From NCBI RefSeq assembly GCF_014656435.1, contig NZ_BNCK01000002.1:551475-615474 (forward strand): a DNA stretch of 64,000 bases, in the 5' to 3' direction. The stretch's first letter is position 1, and each line of letters opens with the position of its first letter. Shown one piece after another: positions 39,944-51,006 of the stretch. Made by a program: the position numbers and the translations under genes. The notes beneath the pieces were generated by a model. The model was not told the DNA's origin, did not search any database, and saw only the letters and a list, made by a program, of their open reading frames with translations. The DNA is from Thalassotalea marina (lineage in GTDB: Bacteria > Pseudomonadota > Gammaproteobacteria > Enterobacterales > Alteromonadaceae).

Positions 39944-40849
39944 TTACGCAGCTTTATCGCTGGCTTGAATTAAATGCACATCGCGTTGTGGGAATGGTAT
40001 TTCGATGTTGGCATCTTTTAAGGCTTGATAAATTGCTTTATTGGCTTTGTATTTTGAATCATACAAACTTTCTGTAGGCGTCCAAATTCTTAATCCAATG
40101 TTAATTGAGCTATCGGCAAATTCATCAATACCTATTTGAGGTTTTTTGGCATCGCTGACGATATCTAATTTGTCTATTGCCGCTTGCAGAATTTCGATAG
40201 TAGATAGCGGATCTTCTTTATAGGCAATGCCAACGGTTAGCTCTAACAGCGAATCATGTTTTGAGTTATGTAATACTTCACCAACAATGTGTTTATTTGG
40301 AATGGTGATTTCTACATTATCTTCATCAGCAATAATGGTATAGGCTAATAACACTTCTTTTACTATACCCGTTACCCCTTGCACTGTAATAGTGTCACCG
40401 ACAACAAAAGGTCGGATTAAAATAATGTTAAAACCGGCAGCATAGTTGGCCAATAACCCTTGCAGTGCTAAACCTGCGCCTAAAGATAATGCACCAATGG
40501 TAGCAATAAATGGTGTCACACTAATGCCTAACTTGCCCAAAGCAACAATAGTGATCAGCACCACGATAATCATTTTGGTGGTATTTGCTAAGAATTGACT
40601 TAGAGTGATATCAAGATTGTGTTTTTGACAAAGCTTTAATACAACTTTTGCGATTTTACCTGCGATGATAAAACCGATAATAAAAATGATCAGGGCGCCA
40701 ATTAGCTGGAAGGTGTAATTGGTAAAAAACTCTACCGTCACCTGATAAGCGTGACTGATTAGATTGAGTTCATCTTGTAATAAAACACTAGGGTCTAAAT
40801 TAGGGGCTTGATTGCTCGCATCTGTTGCGGTTGCTTGTTCTGTATTCAT
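39944..40849 (-). CDS. Small-conductance mechanosensitive channel (MscS family)
   Basis: A 301-residue channel protein that opens under membrane tension to release solutes. After a polar N-terminus of about 45 residues there are three membrane helices. The pore-lining third helix includes IGALSLGAGLALQGLLANYAAGFNIILIRPF, and is followed by the beta domain (VGDTITVQGVTGIVKEV, NVEITIPNKHIVGEVLHNSK) and a C-terminal alpha/beta domain. The Gly/Ala pattern of the third helix is that of MscS proper. It stands alone on the minus strand. Confidence 0.93.
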   Translation of the reverse strand: MNTEQATATDASNQAPNLDPSVLLQDELNLISHAYQVTVEFFTNYTFQLIGALIIFIIGFIIAGKIAKVVLKLCQKHNLDITLSQFLANTTKMIIVVLITIVALGKLGISVTPFIATIGALSLGAGLALQGLLANYAAGFNIILIRPFVVGDTITVQGVTGIVKEVLLAYTIIADEDNVEITIPNKHIVGEVLHNSKHDSLLELTVGIAYKEDPLSTIEILQAAIDKLDIVSDAKKPQIGIDEFADSSINIGLRIWTPTESLYDSKYKANKAIYQALKDANIEIPFPQRDVHLIQASDKAA

Positions 40850-41043
40850 CAGGAGGTTTCCTTGGTAACAGTATTTTAGGTGTTGATTTGGTTAGTGTAG
40901 ATCAATTTACCGTGATAAGTAATCAGCTATTTCGCTGAATATATTAAAGTTTTGCCAATAACTTTATCTTTAATTCACTGTGAAATATGCTTAAACTATG
41001 AACAGTAGGTGAGATGTGTTGTTCCCATTGGTATTAAACGTTT

Positions 41044-41664
41044 ATGACTGAGCAAGTATCACTATGGCAAAATGAAGTGCAATCGGGCGAGTTCGCAGAG
41101 CTTTGCTGTGCGCTTTATGAACGCGAAATTGCTCATTTTGTTTTACTTGATATCAGTAATACTTCATCCCTTCAAAACCGGTTAAAAAGTTTACCCTATT
41201 ACGTTAAACGTACAGCCTCTAGAATGTTAGAAGTTGAATCACCATTAGATATTGATCTTCAAAATGCCAGCTGGTCGGCAAAACAAGCTTCACATATGCC
41301 TTTAACTGGCCAAGATATTGACCAGGTTAATCAATGGTATAACTCGTTTAACTTAACACATGGCTTGGTTGTACCAATAGCTCAAGAGTCACATATTGTT
41401 TTAGATTCAATAGATAGAATTGACACAGAAAATAGTCGTTTTCGTACCAATGTATTTGGCTGGTTTGATATGCAAAGCCAGGATAATGACAAACCCGTTA
41501 AATTACTAAAGCCCAATAAAAAAGTTATGACGGCAGCCTGTACTGGCCATACTTGGATTAATGACCATAAAGCTAATCCAACAATTCCAACCTTAAGAGA
41601 GTTACTGCTTTCCTGTGCAATAAACTGGCGTAATTTCAAACAACCTTTGCCAATAAAGCAATGA
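41044..41664 (+). CDS. Conserved-looking protein of unknown function (206 aa)
   Basis: I do not recognise this protein. It is a soluble 206-residue chain with no signal peptide or membrane segment and no evident catalytic motif. Recognisable stretches are TEQVSLWQNEVQSGEFAELC at the start and AACTGHTWINDHKANPTIPT near the end. ATG 41044 has no good ribosome site. Codon choice and composition look like its neighbours. It lies between mscS and ftsB; the gap to ftsB is 76 bases. Confidence 0.7.
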   Translation: MTEQVSLWQNEVQSGEFAELCCALYEREIAHFVLLDISNTSSLQNRLKSLPYYVKRTASRMLEVESPLDIDLQNASWSAKQASHMPLTGQDIDQVNQWYNSFNLTHGLVVPIAQESHIVLDSIDRIDTENSRFRTNVFGWFDMQSQDNDKPVKLLKPNKKVMTAACTGHTWINDHKANPTIPTLRELLLSCAINWRNFKQPLPIKQ

Positions 41665-41740
41665 ATTAAACAAACTAGGTTTACACAGCGCTTGCTGTTC
41701 TTATAATAGCAACTATAACGATAAGAGCTTCAAATCATTC

Positions 41741-42034
41741 ATGCGTATTATTTCTATTGTTTTGATCATTTTTTTGCTAATGCTGCAATACCGATTGTGG
41801 TTTGGCAAAAATAGTGTGCCTGACTACTTGGCGCTCGAAGACGAAATTATTCGCCAGCAAGAAGATAACGACAAACTGCGACAACGTAACAAACTTCTTT
41901 ATGCCGATACTGATGACTTAAAATCTGGCGTGGAAGCAATAGAAGAACGTGCTCGAAATGAGCTAGGTATGATCAAAGCCAACGAAACATTTTTTAGAAT
42001 TATCCCGAGTAAACAACATCATGATGAAGGCTAA
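41741..42034 (+). CDS. ftsB: Cell division protein FtsB
   Basis: FtsB is a bitopic divisome protein that forms a complex with FtsL and FtsQ and helps activate septal FtsWI. The 97-residue product has one helix (about residues 3-20) followed by a periplasmic coiled coil (LEDEIIRQQEDNDKLRQRNKLLYADTDDLKSG) and the conserved EERARNELGMIKANETFFRII end. It is seven bases upstream of ispD, the usual order. Confidence 0.96.
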   Translation: MRIISIVLIIFLLMLQYRLWFGKNSVPDYLALEDEIIRQQEDNDKLRQRNKLLYADTDDLKSGVEAIEERARNELGMIKANETFFRIIPSKQHHDEG

Positions 42035-42041
42035 TTAAATT

Positions 42042-42764
42042 ATGCCATCAAAGCAAACCTCTATTGTTGCTATAGTGCCTGCGGCCGGTGTTGGTAAGCG
42101 CATGCAAATAAATCACCCCAAGCAGTATTTAACTATTGGTAATCAAACCATACTAGAGCATACGGTCGAAACCTTATTGACTCATCCCCAAATTAGTAAA
42201 GTGATTATCGCGATAAGTGCCGAAGATGAGTATTTTCAGCAATTACCACTGAATAAACTTGCTAACGTCCAAGTAGTTGAAGGTGGCGAAGAACGTGTCC
42301 ATTCTGTACTCAATGGTATTAAAGCTATAGATACTGAACAAACGGATTGGGTGTTAGTTCATGATGCTGCAAGACCTTGTTTAACACATCAGGATATCAC
42401 CAAATTAATCGACTCTTGCCTTGCCGAAAACACCGGGGGTATTTTGGCTACGCCAGTGAGAGATACGATGAAACGTGGTGTTGCTCATGGTCAGCAGGTT
42501 TTCATTAAGCAAACAGAAGAGCGAGAGCAGCTTTGGCATGCCTTAACGCCGCAGTTCTATCCACTATTACAATTAAAAAATGCGATTGAATTTGCTTTGT
42601 CTAACGAAGTGACAATCACGGATGAAGCTTCAGCCATTGAGTATTCAAAACACGCCAGCCTATTGATTGAAGGGCGAGGTGATAACATTAAAGTGACACG
42701 TCCGGATGATTTGTCATTAGCAGAATTTATATTACATAAACAAGAGGATGAGATATGCGCATAG
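42042..42764 (+). CDS. ispD: 2-C-methyl-D-erythritol 4-phosphate cytidylyltransferase
   Basis: IspD makes CDP-methylerythritol from MEP and CTP in the non-mevalonate isoprenoid pathway. The 240-residue protein has the CTP-binding loop [10 protein letters not shown] near residue 12 and the substrate-binding VHDAARPCL and DEASAIEY motifs. It overlaps ispF by ten bases, so the two are probably translationally coupled. Confidence 0.97.
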   Translation: MPSKQTSIVAIVPAAGVGKRMQINHPKQYLTIGNQTILEHTVETLLTHPQISKVIIAISAEDEYFQQLPLNKLANVQVVEGGEERVHSVLNGIKAIDTEQTDWVLVHDAARPCLTHQDITKLIDSCLAENTGGILATPVRDTMKRGVAHGQQVFIKQTEEREQLWHALTPQFYPLLQLKNAIEFALSNEVTITDEASAIEYSKHASLLIEGRGDNIKVTRPDDLSLAEFILHKQEDEICA

Positions 42765-43234
42765 GCCATGGTTACGACGTACATAAATTTGGCGGTGAAG
42801 GGCCAATCGTCATGGCTGGCGTAAGTATTCCTTATGAACAAGGCTTTATTGCACACTCGGATGGCGATGTGGCAATCCATGCATTGTGTGATGCAATTTT
42901 AGGTGCCTTGTGTTTGGCTGATATCGGCAACCATTTTCCAGATACTGACGAAGAATATGAAAATATCGACAGCAGAATTTTATTGCGCCATGTGGTGAAG
43001 TTAATGCAGCAAAGAGGCTATGTTATCGGCAATGCTGATATTACTATCGCAGCGCAAGCGCCTAAAATGGCACCACATTTAATGGCGATGCGTCAAATAC
43101 TGAGTGATGATTTGCAAACAAGTATCGAACAAGTCAACGTAAAAGCAACGACCACTGAAGGCTTAGGCTTTGTTGGGCAAAAACAAGGCATTGAAGTTCA
43201 TGCTGTTGTGCTGCTATTGGCGGAAAATGCATAA
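42755..43234 (+). CDS. ispF: 2-C-methyl-D-erythritol 2,4-cyclodiphosphate synthase
   Basis: IspF cyclises CDP-ME 2-phosphate to MEcPP, releasing CMP. The 159-residue protein begins [13 protein letters not shown] with the metal-binding Asp/His. It also has [21 protein letters not shown] with the third ligand, [10 protein letters not shown], and the C-terminal [20 protein letters not shown]. It forms trimers in the family. Its TAA shares a base with the truD ATG. Confidence 0.98.
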   Translation: MRIGHGYDVHKFGGEGPIVMAGVSIPYEQGFIAHSDGDVAIHALCDAILGALCLADIGNHFPDTDEEYENIDSRILLRHVVKLMQQRGYVIGNADITIAAQAPKMAPHLMAMRQILSDDLQTSIEQVNVKATTTEGLGFVGQKQGIEVHAVVLLLAENA

Positions 43235-44283
43235 TGTCGTTACCTGAATTTTCATATCTTTTTGGCCAACCAAACTCAACTGGCGATTTACGCTCAAGCT
43301 GCGCTGATTTTAAAGTATTTGAACAATTACCGTTTGAGCCAAGCGGCGAAGGTGAACATCTTTATATTTACTTGAGAAAAACAGGCCAAAATACTCAGTT
43401 TGTTGCCAGAGCATTAGCAAAACATTTTAATGTTAAAGACAATTGTGTTTCCTATGCAGGTCTTAAAGACAGACATGCCGTGACTGAACAGTGGTTTGGT
43501 GTTCACATGCCTGGCGGGAAAAATGATGATCTAACAAACTTAGACGTGGACGGCGTCGAAGTGTTGAAAGCGATTCGTCATAATAAAAAGTTAAAAACGG
43601 GGGCGTTAACAGGCAATCAGTTTGAAATTACTTTACGTAACTGTACTGATTTAACAGCACTACAACAACGTTGGCATTTGGTGAGTCATCATGGTGTGCC
43701 AAACTATTTTGGTGAACAACGTTTTGGCATACAAGGTAACAACTTAGTTCAAGCTCGCGCTATGTTTGACGGTAAAAAAATACGTGATAAAAACAAGCGC
43801 AGTATGTATTTATCAGCAGCACGTTCGCTTATCTTTAATCACATGATCAGTGAACGCATTGATAACTCATGTTTTGAAGTGATTCAAATTGGCGACGTAT
43901 TAATGCTTTCGGGTAGCCAATCTGTATTTAAAGTTGAGCAACAAGACGACAGCTTAACAACACGTTTGCAAGAAGGCGATCTCGACATCACAGCACCTAT
44001 GTGGGGCAAAGGCAATTTATTAACTTTTGAATCTGTAGCTCAAATGGAGCAGCGCGTTGCCCATAACCATCAAGAGCTTTGTCAGGGATTAGATAAATTT
44101 GGTTTAAAACAAGAAAGGCGCCGCATTCGATTGCTGCCATCAAATACTTCAATGACTGTTGACGAAAATGATCACAGTGTTGTCTTGTCATTTTTCTTAC
44201 CCGCGGGTAGTTTTGCCACCTCTATTTTAAGGGAAGTGGTCAAGTATACCGATTTAACTAATCAACCAACGGAACAACCATGA
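43234..44283 (+). CDS. truD: tRNA pseudouridine(13) synthase
   Basis: TruD isomerises U13 in the D-arm of tRNA-Glu and some others. The 349-residue protein has the catalytic Asp79 in [24 protein letters not shown], and the C-terminal [15 protein letters not shown] typical of the family. It overlaps surE by four bases (ATGA). Confidence 0.96.
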   Translation: MSLPEFSYLFGQPNSTGDLRSSCADFKVFEQLPFEPSGEGEHLYIYLRKTGQNTQFVARALAKHFNVKDNCVSYAGLKDRHAVTEQWFGVHMPGGKNDDLTNLDVDGVEVLKAIRHNKKLKTGALTGNQFEITLRNCTDLTALQQRWHLVSHHGVPNYFGEQRFGIQGNNLVQARAMFDGKKIRDKNKRSMYLSAARSLIFNHMISERIDNSCFEVIQIGDVLMLSGSQSVFKVEQQDDSLTTRLQEGDLDITAPMWGKGNLLTFESVAQMEQRVAHNHQELCQGLDKFGLKQERRRIRLLPSNTSMTVDENDHSVVLSFFLPAGSFATSILREVVKYTDLTNQPTEQP

Positions 44284-45038
44284 AAATCTTATTGAGTAAC
44301 GATGACGGTGTTCATGCACTGGGCATAAAAGTACTGTATGAAGAATTGTGTAAGTTTGCTGACGTTACCGTGGTTGCGCCAGATAGAAACTGTAGTGGGG
44401 CAAGTAACTCGTTAACCTTACTTAATCCCTTGCGAGCAACTCAGCTTGAAAACGGCTTTTATTCGGTTAACGGCACCCCAACTGATTCAGTGCATTTAGG
44501 GATCAGTCAATTAATGGCACCAGCCCCAGATTTAGTAGTAGCAGGTATTAATCATGGTGCCAACCTTGGGGATGATACGCTTTATTCAGGCACAGTTGCA
44601 GCCGCAACAGAAGGCCGCCATATGGGCATGCCTGCAGTTGCTGTATCGTTGGTGGGAAAAGATGAGCAATATTTTGAAACAGCCGCTAAAGTTGCAGCTG
44701 CTTTTATTCAGCGTTTAAAGCTTCATCCTCTGCCGTCAGATCAAATTATCAATCTAAATGTGCCGGATATTCCGCTTGAACAATTGAAAGGTATTAAAGT
44801 TACTCGATTGGGTCACAGGCACAAGGCTGAAACAATGAAAGCGAGTAAAGATCCGTGGAACCGAGATATATATTGGTACGGGTTATTAGGACAAGAACTT
44901 GATGCGGGTGAAGGAACCGATTTCCACGCGGTGACGCATGGATACGCATCAGTTACACCATTGACCGTAGACATGACGGCATATAAAAGTATGCCGTCAA
45001 TGGAACAGTGGATCAGTGAATTTTCAATAAGAGATTAA
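44280..45038 (+). CDS. surE: 5'/3'-nucleotidase SurE
   Basis: SurE is a metal-dependent survival phosphatase acting on nucleoside monophosphates. The 252-residue protein starts [16 protein letters not shown] with the Asp-Asp metal site. It continues with [15 protein letters not shown] (Ser/Asn ligands), [11 protein letters not shown] and [24 protein letters not shown]. It is flanked by truD and pcm in the usual stationary-phase survival cluster. Confidence 0.97.
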   Translation: MKILLSNDDGVHALGIKVLYEELCKFADVTVVAPDRNCSGASNSLTLLNPLRATQLENGFYSVNGTPTDSVHLGISQLMAPAPDLVVAGINHGANLGDDTLYSGTVAAATEGRHMGMPAVAVSLVGKDEQYFETAAKVAAAFIQRLKLHPLPSDQIINLNVPDIPLEQLKGIKVTRLGHRHKAETMKASKDPWNRDIYWYGLLGQELDAGEGTDFHAVTHGYASVTPLTVDMTAYKSMPSMEQWISEFSIRD

Positions 45039-45041
45039 CAA

Positions 45042-45704
45042 ATGAATGTCAGAGCAGGACATCGTAGTAGTGGTAAATCCACAAGAAGTGGTGAAATACT
45101 GGCACAAAAGCTACACGCTGAAGGTATTAAAAACCAACAAGTTTTACAAGCAATTGCACGAAGCCCTCGTCATATTTTTATTCCAGAGATCCTCGCGCAT
45201 AAAGCGTATGACAATACAGCTTTGCCAATAGGGCAGGGGCAGACAATATCACAGCCATACATTGTGGCTAAAATGTCTGAACTTTTGCTGGCTGATGGCA
45301 TACCTGACAGTATTTTAGAAATAGGTACTGGGTCTGGCTATCAAACCTCAATTTTAGCTCAGCTAACAAAACATGTTTACTCTGTTGAGCGAATTAAGTC
45401 GCTACAATTTCAAGCGAAACGTAAATTGCAATCTATTGATTTGCATAATGTCTCCATGAAACATGGCGATGGTTGGAATGGCTGGCCTAGTAAAGGGCCA
45501 TTTCAGGCAATTATAGTGACAGCTGCACCAAATCAAGTGCCACAAGCGTTACTTGAACAATTAGCTGATGGTGGAAGAATGGTTATCCCAGTCGGGGAGC
45601 AAACTCAAATACTCAAACTTATTACCCGTCAAGGCGACCAATTTAATGAGCAGCAAGTTGAAGCTGTTCGATTTGTACCATTAGTACCTGGAGCTGTTCA
45701 GTGA
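45042..45704 (+). CDS. pcm: Protein-L-isoaspartate O-methyltransferase
   Basis: Pcm repairs isoaspartyl residues in aged proteins using S-adenosylmethionine. The 220-residue protein has the family segments [35 protein letters not shown], the SAM-binding [16 protein letters not shown], and [29 protein letters not shown]. It follows surE by three bases. Its TGA overlaps the GTG of the next gene by four bases. Confidence 0.97.
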   Translation: MNVRAGHRSSGKSTRSGEILAQKLHAEGIKNQQVLQAIARSPRHIFIPEILAHKAYDNTALPIGQGQTISQPYIVAKMSELLLADGIPDSILEIGTGSGYQTSILAQLTKHVYSVERIKSLQFQAKRKLQSIDLHNVSMKHGDGWNGWPSKGPFQAIIVTAAPNQVPQALLEQLADGGRMVIPVGEQTQILKLITRQGDQFNEQQVEAVRFVPLVPGAVQ

Positions 45705-46279
45705 AAATTTTTACCGCATTATACGACTGGACATTAAGGTGGGCGAAGCATAAATTTGCCCCCGTTATATTGTCAGTTATTACTTTTGCTGAGTCCGTAT
45801 TTTTCCCAATTCCACCTGATGTATTACTCGCGCCTATGGTGTTGGCGGAAAGAAGAAAAGCATGGTTTTTTGCAACTATTACCACCATTTCGTCTGTAGC
45901 AGGTGGAATTGCGGGTTATGCTCTGGGTCATTTTATGTTTGAACCTTGGATTCAGCCGATGATCACTAGCTTAGGAAAACAGGAAAGCTTTGATTTAGCC
46001 GTAAATTGGTTTCAAGATTGGGGAGTTTGGGTTGTTTTTTTAGCGGGCTTTTCACCCATTCCATACAAAATATTTACAGTCAGTGCCGGTTTTTTAAGTA
46101 TGGCATTTTTACCTTTTTTGATTGCTTCAGCGATTGGTAGAGGTATGAGATTTTTCTTAGTTGCAGGTTTAATTTATTGGGGCGGACCTTTAATGGAACA
46201 GAAGCTAAGAAAATGGGTAGATGTTTTGGGGTGGGGTCTAGTTGCCCTAATTGTTATCGCTTATTTTGTTTTTAGATAA
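45701..46279 (+). CDS. YqaA-type DedA/VTT-domain inner-membrane protein
   Basis: A 192-residue polytopic protein of the SNARE-associated/DedA superfamily. Visible landmarks are [44 protein letters not shown] and the VTT-type [38 protein letters not shown]. The E-S-x-x-x-P-I-P-x-D-x-x-L pattern marks the YqaA branch that commonly sits between pcm and nlpD in vibrios and relatives. DedA proteins are linked to lipid carrier flipping and envelope homeostasis; the role of this branch is not established. The GTG start overlaps pcm. Confidence 0.88.
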   Translation: MKIFTALYDWTLRWAKHKFAPVILSVITFAESVFFPIPPDVLLAPMVLAERRKAWFFATITTISSVAGGIAGYALGHFMFEPWIQPMITSLGKQESFDLAVNWFQDWGVWVVFLAGFSPIPYKIFTVSAGFLSMAFLPFLIASAIGRGMRFFLVAGLIYWGGPLMEQKLRKWVDVLGWGLVALIVIAYFVFR

Positions 46280-46308
46280 GTTCATTAGTTATTTGCATTG
46301 AGGGAAAA

Positions 46309-47130
46309 GTGCTCGTCAGAATATTCATTATTTTAATCACTTTGACGTTGTTTGCTTGTTCATCAAGAAACACGCCGGCGCCTGTTGTTAATGCTCAGGC
46401 GCAGACGCCACTCAACCAAAAAGTTAAAAATAGTTTAACAGGAACTGAATATATAGTTAAAAAAGGTGAAACTTTATATTCCATTTCTTGGCGAGCTGGA
46501 CTCGATGTAAGAACAATTGCATCTATAAACCAAATAGCTGCCCCTTATAGAATTTTTCCTGGTCAAAAATTATATTTGACCAAAAAACCTAGCAAGCCTA
46601 GTAAAAATAAACCCTCGAGTGAAACATTACATAAACCACAACAAAAAGTTGTAAAAAAACCTGTTGCAACAGAAAAAAAGCAGGAGTATGGTGAAAGTGC
46701 AAGACGAAAAAATTCAGTGAATTCATCGTCGAGCTCATCGGCAACTTTTTCGCAAAAAATTAAGCGTTGGGTGTGGCCGGCGAAAGGAAAACTTATCGCT
46801 AGGTTTTCCACTAAAAAACAAGGTAATAAAGGGATAGACATCGCAGGTAGTCGGAACGACTCTGTAAAAGCAGCGGCTGATGGCACGGTAGTATATGCAG
46901 GTGATGTGTTAAGAGGATACGGTAAGTTGATTATTGTTAAACATAACGATGACTACTTAAGCGCATATGCTCATAACAATCACATTTTGGTCAAGGAGCA
47001 GCAGTCTGTTAAAGCAGGGCAAGTTATCGCTAAGATGGGTAGTACTGACGCAGAAAGAGTTATGCTTCATTTTGAAGTTCGCTTTCGTGGTAAACCAGTT
47101 AACCCATTGAAATACCTGCCGAGAAGATAA
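46309..47130 (+). CDS. nlpD: Murein hydrolase activator NlpD, lipoprotein
   Basis: NlpD activates the amidase AmiC at the division septum. The 273-residue protein (GTG 46309, AGGGA upstream) has a lipobox ending LFAC with Cys17. A LysM domain spans about residues 48-92 (YIVKKGETLYSISWRAGLDVRTIASIN), a Lys/Ser-rich linker follows, and a LytM domain runs about 160-270. Zinc-site residues expected in active LytM enzymes are replaced (KGIDIAG in place of H-x-G-x-D, MLHFEVR in place of H-x-H), as known for NlpD, so it should act as an activator. In enterobacteria rpoS promoters lie inside nlpD. Confidence 0.95.
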   Translation: MLVRIFIILITLTLFACSSRNTPAPVVNAQAQTPLNQKVKNSLTGTEYIVKKGETLYSISWRAGLDVRTIASINQIAAPYRIFPGQKLYLTKKPSKPSKNKPSSETLHKPQQKVVKKPVATEKKQEYGESARRKNSVNSSSSSSATFSQKIKRWVWPAKGKLIARFSTKKQGNKGIDIAGSRNDSVKAAADGTVVYAGDVLRGYGKLIIVKHNDDYLSAYAHNNHILVKEQQSVKAGQVIAKMGSTDAERVMLHFEVRFRGKPVNPLKYLPRR

Positions 47131-47160
47131 TATATATAAAAATATAAATAATAATAAATT

Positions 47161-47181
47161 GGAGATAACGTGAGTATTTAA
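47161..47181 (+). other. Possible leader mini-ORF upstream of rpoS
   Basis: GGAG (47161-47164) is followed five bases later by GTGAGTATTTAA (47170-47181), which could be read as a three-codon peptide ending 38 bases before the rpoS ATG. Spacing is ideal for initiation. It may be accidental, but it could influence rpoS translation. Confidence 0.3.
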
Positions 47182-47219
47182 TCAGTAATTCAGCTTTGCT
47201 AATTGATGGGAGATATAGC

Positions 47220-48155
47220 ATGAGCATAGAAAAAGAATTAAAAGACATTGTTATAGAAGACACCACTACTAGTGGTTCGGAACAGGATGTTTTTGAAAAA
47301 ATACAGGATGAAGTACCTTCAAACTTAGACGCAACTCAGTTGTATTTAGGAGAAATTGGTTTTTCGCCTTTACTCACCGCTGAAGAAGAAGTCTATTATT
47401 CTCGCCTTGCCTTAAAAGGTGATGAACCCTCAAGAAAACGCATGATTGAAAGTAACTTGCGTTTAGTTGTCAAAATTGCACGTCGATACAACAATCGTGG
47501 CTTACCGCTACTGGACCTAATCGAAGAAGGTAATCTAGGCTTAATTCGCGCCGTTGAAAAATTTGATCCTGAAAGAGGTTTTAGATTCTCAACTTATGCG
47601 ACTTGGTGGATTCGTCAAACCATTGAGCGAGCGATCATGAATCAAACGCGTACTATTCGCCTGCCGATCCATGTTGTCAAAGAGCTTAATATCTATTTGC
47701 GTACCGCTCGCGATTTAGTTCAAAAACTAGATCATGAACCTACTGCTGAAGACATCGCTAAAGAGCTTGATGTGCCAGTAGCAGATGTAAGTAAAATGTT
47801 GAGATTAAACGAGCGAATCACCTCCGTTGATACACCGTTTGGCGCAGAATCAGACAAAGTATTATTAGATGTGATTCCAGATGAAAAGTCTGCAGGTCCA
47901 GAAGGCAACCTGCAATCGGATGATATCAAAAGTAATATTGTTCACTGGCTTAATGAATTGAACTCTAAGCAAAGAGAAGTTTTAGCAAGACGTTTCGGCT
48001 TATTGGGATATGAGGCAGCAACACTAGAAGATGTAGGTGTTGAAATTGGTTTAACACGTGAACGTGTTCGCCAAATTCAAGTGGAAGCACTTAAGCGTTT
48101 ACGTGATATCTTGAGTGCTCAAGATTTATCAATAGAAGCGCTGTTTCAAGCATAA
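47220..48155 (+). CDS. rpoS: RNA polymerase sigma factor RpoS
   Basis: RpoS is the stationary-phase and general stress sigma factor. The 311-residue protein lacks most of the variable N-terminal part of E. coli RpoS but keeps [32 protein letters not shown], then region 2 ([68 protein letters not shown] in essence), region 3 and region 4 ([30 protein letters not shown]). ATG 47220 has GGGAGA seven bases upstream; the longer frame from 47196 is not needed. Order nlpD-rpoS-mutS is conserved. Confidence 0.97.
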   Translation: MSIEKELKDIVIEDTTTSGSEQDVFEKIQDEVPSNLDATQLYLGEIGFSPLLTAEEEVYYSRLALKGDEPSRKRMIESNLRLVVKIARRYNNRGLPLLDLIEEGNLGLIRAVEKFDPERGFRFSTYATWWIRQTIERAIMNQTRTIRLPIHVVKELNIYLRTARDLVQKLDHEPTAEDIAKELDVPVADVSKMLRLNERITSVDTPFGAESDKVLLDVIPDEKSAGPEGNLQSDDIKSNIVHWLNELNSKQREVLARRFGLLGYEAATLEDVGVEIGLTRERVRQIQVEALKRLRDILSAQDLSIEALFQA

Positions 48156-48165
48156 TGATAAAGTG

Positions 48166-48199
48166 AAAACAACCAGCAGTGAAGCTGGTTGTTTTTTTA
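48166..48199. terminator. Terminator between rpoS and mutS
   Basis: AACAACCAGC-AGTGAA-GCTGGTTGTT with flanking A and T runs between convergent genes; usable in both directions. Confidence 0.93.
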
Positions 48200-48202
48200 T
48201 GC

Positions 48203-50755
48203 CTAAATCTGGGCTTTTAAGGCGTATAACAAGTCTAGTGCTTGTTTTGCAGACAAGCTGTCAATATCTAACGATCTAATTTCCTGAACGACAGGGTGGT
48301 CAGTGTCAATTAGCGGCAACTGTTCAAAAGGCTGGCTAGATGTTTGAATAGTGACTGGAGTGTGATTTTGCTCCAACTCCTGTAATTTTTGTTTGGCGCG
48401 TTGAATAACCTGTTTTGGAACCCCAGCAAGTTGCGCTACTTGTAAGCCAAAGCTTTTACTTGCTGCACCTTCTTGCACTGCGTGCATGAAAATTATTTTA
48501 TCGTCATGCTCTTTAGCGTCTAAATGTACATTGGCGAGATTCTCAATTTGATCTGCCAATAAGGTTAACTCAAAGTAATGGCTGGCAAATAAGGTAAAGG
48601 CCTTGGTTTTTAACGCCAGCATTTCAGCACAAGCCCAAGCTAGCGATAAACCATCGTAGGTACTAGTTCCACGGCCAATTTCATCTAACAACACTAAGCT
48701 TTTGTCGGTAGCGTTATGCAGTATGTTTGCTGTTTCTGTCATTTCCACCATAAAAGTGGAGCGGCCACTGGCCAAATCGTCTGATGCCCCAATTCGCGTA
48801 AATATTCTATCTACCATGCCGATGGTTGCCGATTCAGCAGGCACATAACAACCAACATGAGCTAATAACGTAATTAATGCTGTTTGTCTCATGTAAGTTG
48901 ATTTACCCCCCATGTTGGGGCCCGTGATAATCAACATTTTTCTACTGTTGGTCAACACAACAGGATTAGCGATAAAAGCATCTTGAGTCATTTGTTCAAC
49001 GACTGGATGTCTACCGCCATCTATATTAATTCCAGGTTCTTGAGCAATGCTAGGTTTGACGTAGTTTAACGTATCAGCGCGTTCTGCGAAGTTGCTTAAT
49101 ACGTCAAGTTCAGCCAATGATTCTGCTAATATTTGAAGTTTGTCTAACTCAGGTAAAATGACATCAAACAATTCATCGTATAAGCGTTTTTCTAGCGCTA
49201 AAAATCGACTTTGTGCAGTGAGAACTTTTTCTTCGTGTGACTTAAGTTCTTCGGTGATAAACCTTTCGTTGTTTTTTAAGGTTTGACGACGAATATAGTC
49301 TGCAGGCACCTGGTTTGAGTTTGCGCGGCTAACTTCAATAAAAAAGCCATGAACTTTGTTATAACCAACCTTTAGTGAATGTATGCCTGTTTTTTCTTTT
49401 TCACGTTGTTCTAACTCAGCTAAAAAGTTAGTCGCGCCTTGGCTTAAATCACGTAAAGTATCAAGTTCTGCATGATAGCCTGGCGCAATAACGCCACCAT
49501 CGCGAATGATAACCGGAGGGTTATCAACAATAGCGGTAGAAAGCAGTTGATAAAGCGCATCGATAGGTTGCACATTGTTGGCGAGAACCTGTAAGTGTTT
49601 TACCGTGGCACTTTGCAACGAATCTTGCAGTAAGGGAAGTGTACCTAAAGCATTTCTTAATCGGGCAAAGTCTCTTGGTCTTGCAGAGCGCAAAGCTATA
49701 CGGGCAACGATCCGCTCGATATCACCAACTTGTTTTAATACAGGCTGTATATCGTTAAAGCAGTCAGATGATAAAAACCAATCGACAGATTGATGTCGAT
49801 TGTTCAGAACTTCTGTATTTCTTAATGGAAAATGTAACCAGCGCTTTAATAAACGAGAGCCCATAGGGGTTGAAGTTTTATCAAGTACGGATGCTAATGT
49901 ATTGTCTGTTCCACCTTGTAAGTTTTGTGTTAACTCCAAGTTTCTGCGTGTCGCAGCATCAAGAATGACCCCTTGTTGTGCTGACTCTGCTTTTATAGAG
50001 CGAATATGTGGCAAATGAGTACGCTGTGTATCTTTCACATATTGCATCAAACAGCCAGCTGCTGCTATACCAAGTGGGTAATCAGTTACGCCAAAGCCAT
50101 TGAGCTCTTTGGTCTGAAATTGCTGGTTAAGTAAACTTTGCGCTGTTTGTAATTCAAATTCCCAATCCGGTCTTCTGCGCAAGCCTTTAATGTGCTCAAT
50201 AACTGAAAATGCAGCAAACGATTCTGGATATAAAAGCTCCGCTGGCGATAAACGTTGTAGCTCTGCTTGTAATTGCTCTTCATTTTTTGGTTGGCAAATA
50301 ACAAAACGACCACTGGTCATATCTAAGTATGCTAGACCAAACTGCGCTTTTTCTTGATAAATACTGACCAAAAGGTTGTCTTTGCGTTCTGTCAATAAAG
50401 CTTCATCACTGACCGTACCAGGTGTAACAATTTTTACTACTTTACGTTCTACAGGGCCTTTGCTTGTTGCTGGATCACCAACTTGCTCACATATGGCAAC
50501 AGACTCACCTAATTGCACTAATTTTGCCAAATATGCTTCTACCGCGTGGTAGGGAACACCAGCCATCGGAATGGCATTTCCACCAGACTTACCTCGAGCA
50601 GTTAAAGAAATGTCGAGTAAGTCGGCAGCCTTTTTAGCGTCATCATAAAATAGCTCATAAAAATCCCCCATGCGGTAGAACAATAAAATCGAGGGAAATT
50701 CAGCTTTAATGGTCATATATTGACGCATCATTGGCGTATGGTTTTGCGTGGTCAT
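48203..50755 (-). CDS. mutS: DNA mismatch repair protein MutS
   Basis: MutS recognises mismatches and recruits MutL. The 850-residue protein has the mismatch-binding N-terminus with the intercalating Phe-Glu region ([19 protein letters not shown]). The connector, lever and clamp domains follow. The ABC-type ATPase domain carries Walker [14 protein letters not shown] (about residue 615), [16 protein letters not shown], Walker [17 protein letters not shown] and [12 protein letters not shown] 50755. It converges with rpoS. On the other side lies a PEP-CTERM gene and then recA. Confidence 0.98.
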   Translation of the reverse strand: MTTQNHTPMMRQYMTIKAEFPSILLFYRMGDFYELFYDDAKKAADLLDISLTARGKSGGNAIPMAGVPYHAVEAYLAKLVQLGESVAICEQVGDPATSKGPVERKVVKIVTPGTVSDEALLTERKDNLLVSIYQEKAQFGLAYLDMTSGRFVICQPKNEEQLQAELQRLSPAELLYPESFAAFSVIEHIKGLRRRPDWEFELQTAQSLLNQQFQTKELNGFGVTDYPLGIAAAGCLMQYVKDTQRTHLPHIRSIKAESAQQGVILDAATRRNLELTQNLQGGTDNTLASVLDKTSTPMGSRLLKRWLHFPLRNTEVLNNRHQSVDWFLSSDCFNDIQPVLKQVGDIERIVARIALRSARPRDFARLRNALGTLPLLQDSLQSATVKHLQVLANNVQPIDALYQLLSTAIVDNPPVIIRDGGVIAPGYHAELDTLRDLSQGATNFLAELEQREKEKTGIHSLKVGYNKVHGFFIEVSRANSNQVPADYIRRQTLKNNERFITEELKSHEEKVLTAQSRFLALEKRLYDELFDVILPELDKLQILAESLAELDVLSNFAERADTLNYVKPSIAQEPGINIDGGRHPVVEQMTQDAFIANPVVLTNSRKMLIITGPNMGGKSTYMRQTALITLLAHVGCYVPAESATIGMVDRIFTRIGASDDLASGRSTFMVEMTETANILHNATDKSLVLLDEIGRGTSTYDGLSLAWACAEMLALKTKAFTLFASHYFELTLLADQIENLANVHLDAKEHDDKIIFMHAVQEGAASKSFGLQVAQLAGVPKQVIQRAKQKLQELEQNHTPVTIQTSSQPFEQLPLIDTDHPVVQEIRSLDIDSLSAKQALDLLYALKAQI

Positions 50756-51006
50756 AAAGAAAGGTGCTTGATTCTTCTTTTGTATTTTGCGTCAAATTTT
50801 ATCAAGCTTGTAGAGTCATGACCAGCATGTAAAGTACTAACCTAGTTGCTACTTTACATTTATAAACTGTCGAATAATTTTACAAATAAGTTACGGGTTA
50901 TTTAAGAGAAAAACTTAATCGTATGATAATTAAGGGATATATTTTAATGGTTTAAAATTTGCTTAAAGTGCCGCTGCTAATTTACTAACTGATTAATGGA
51001 AATAAC

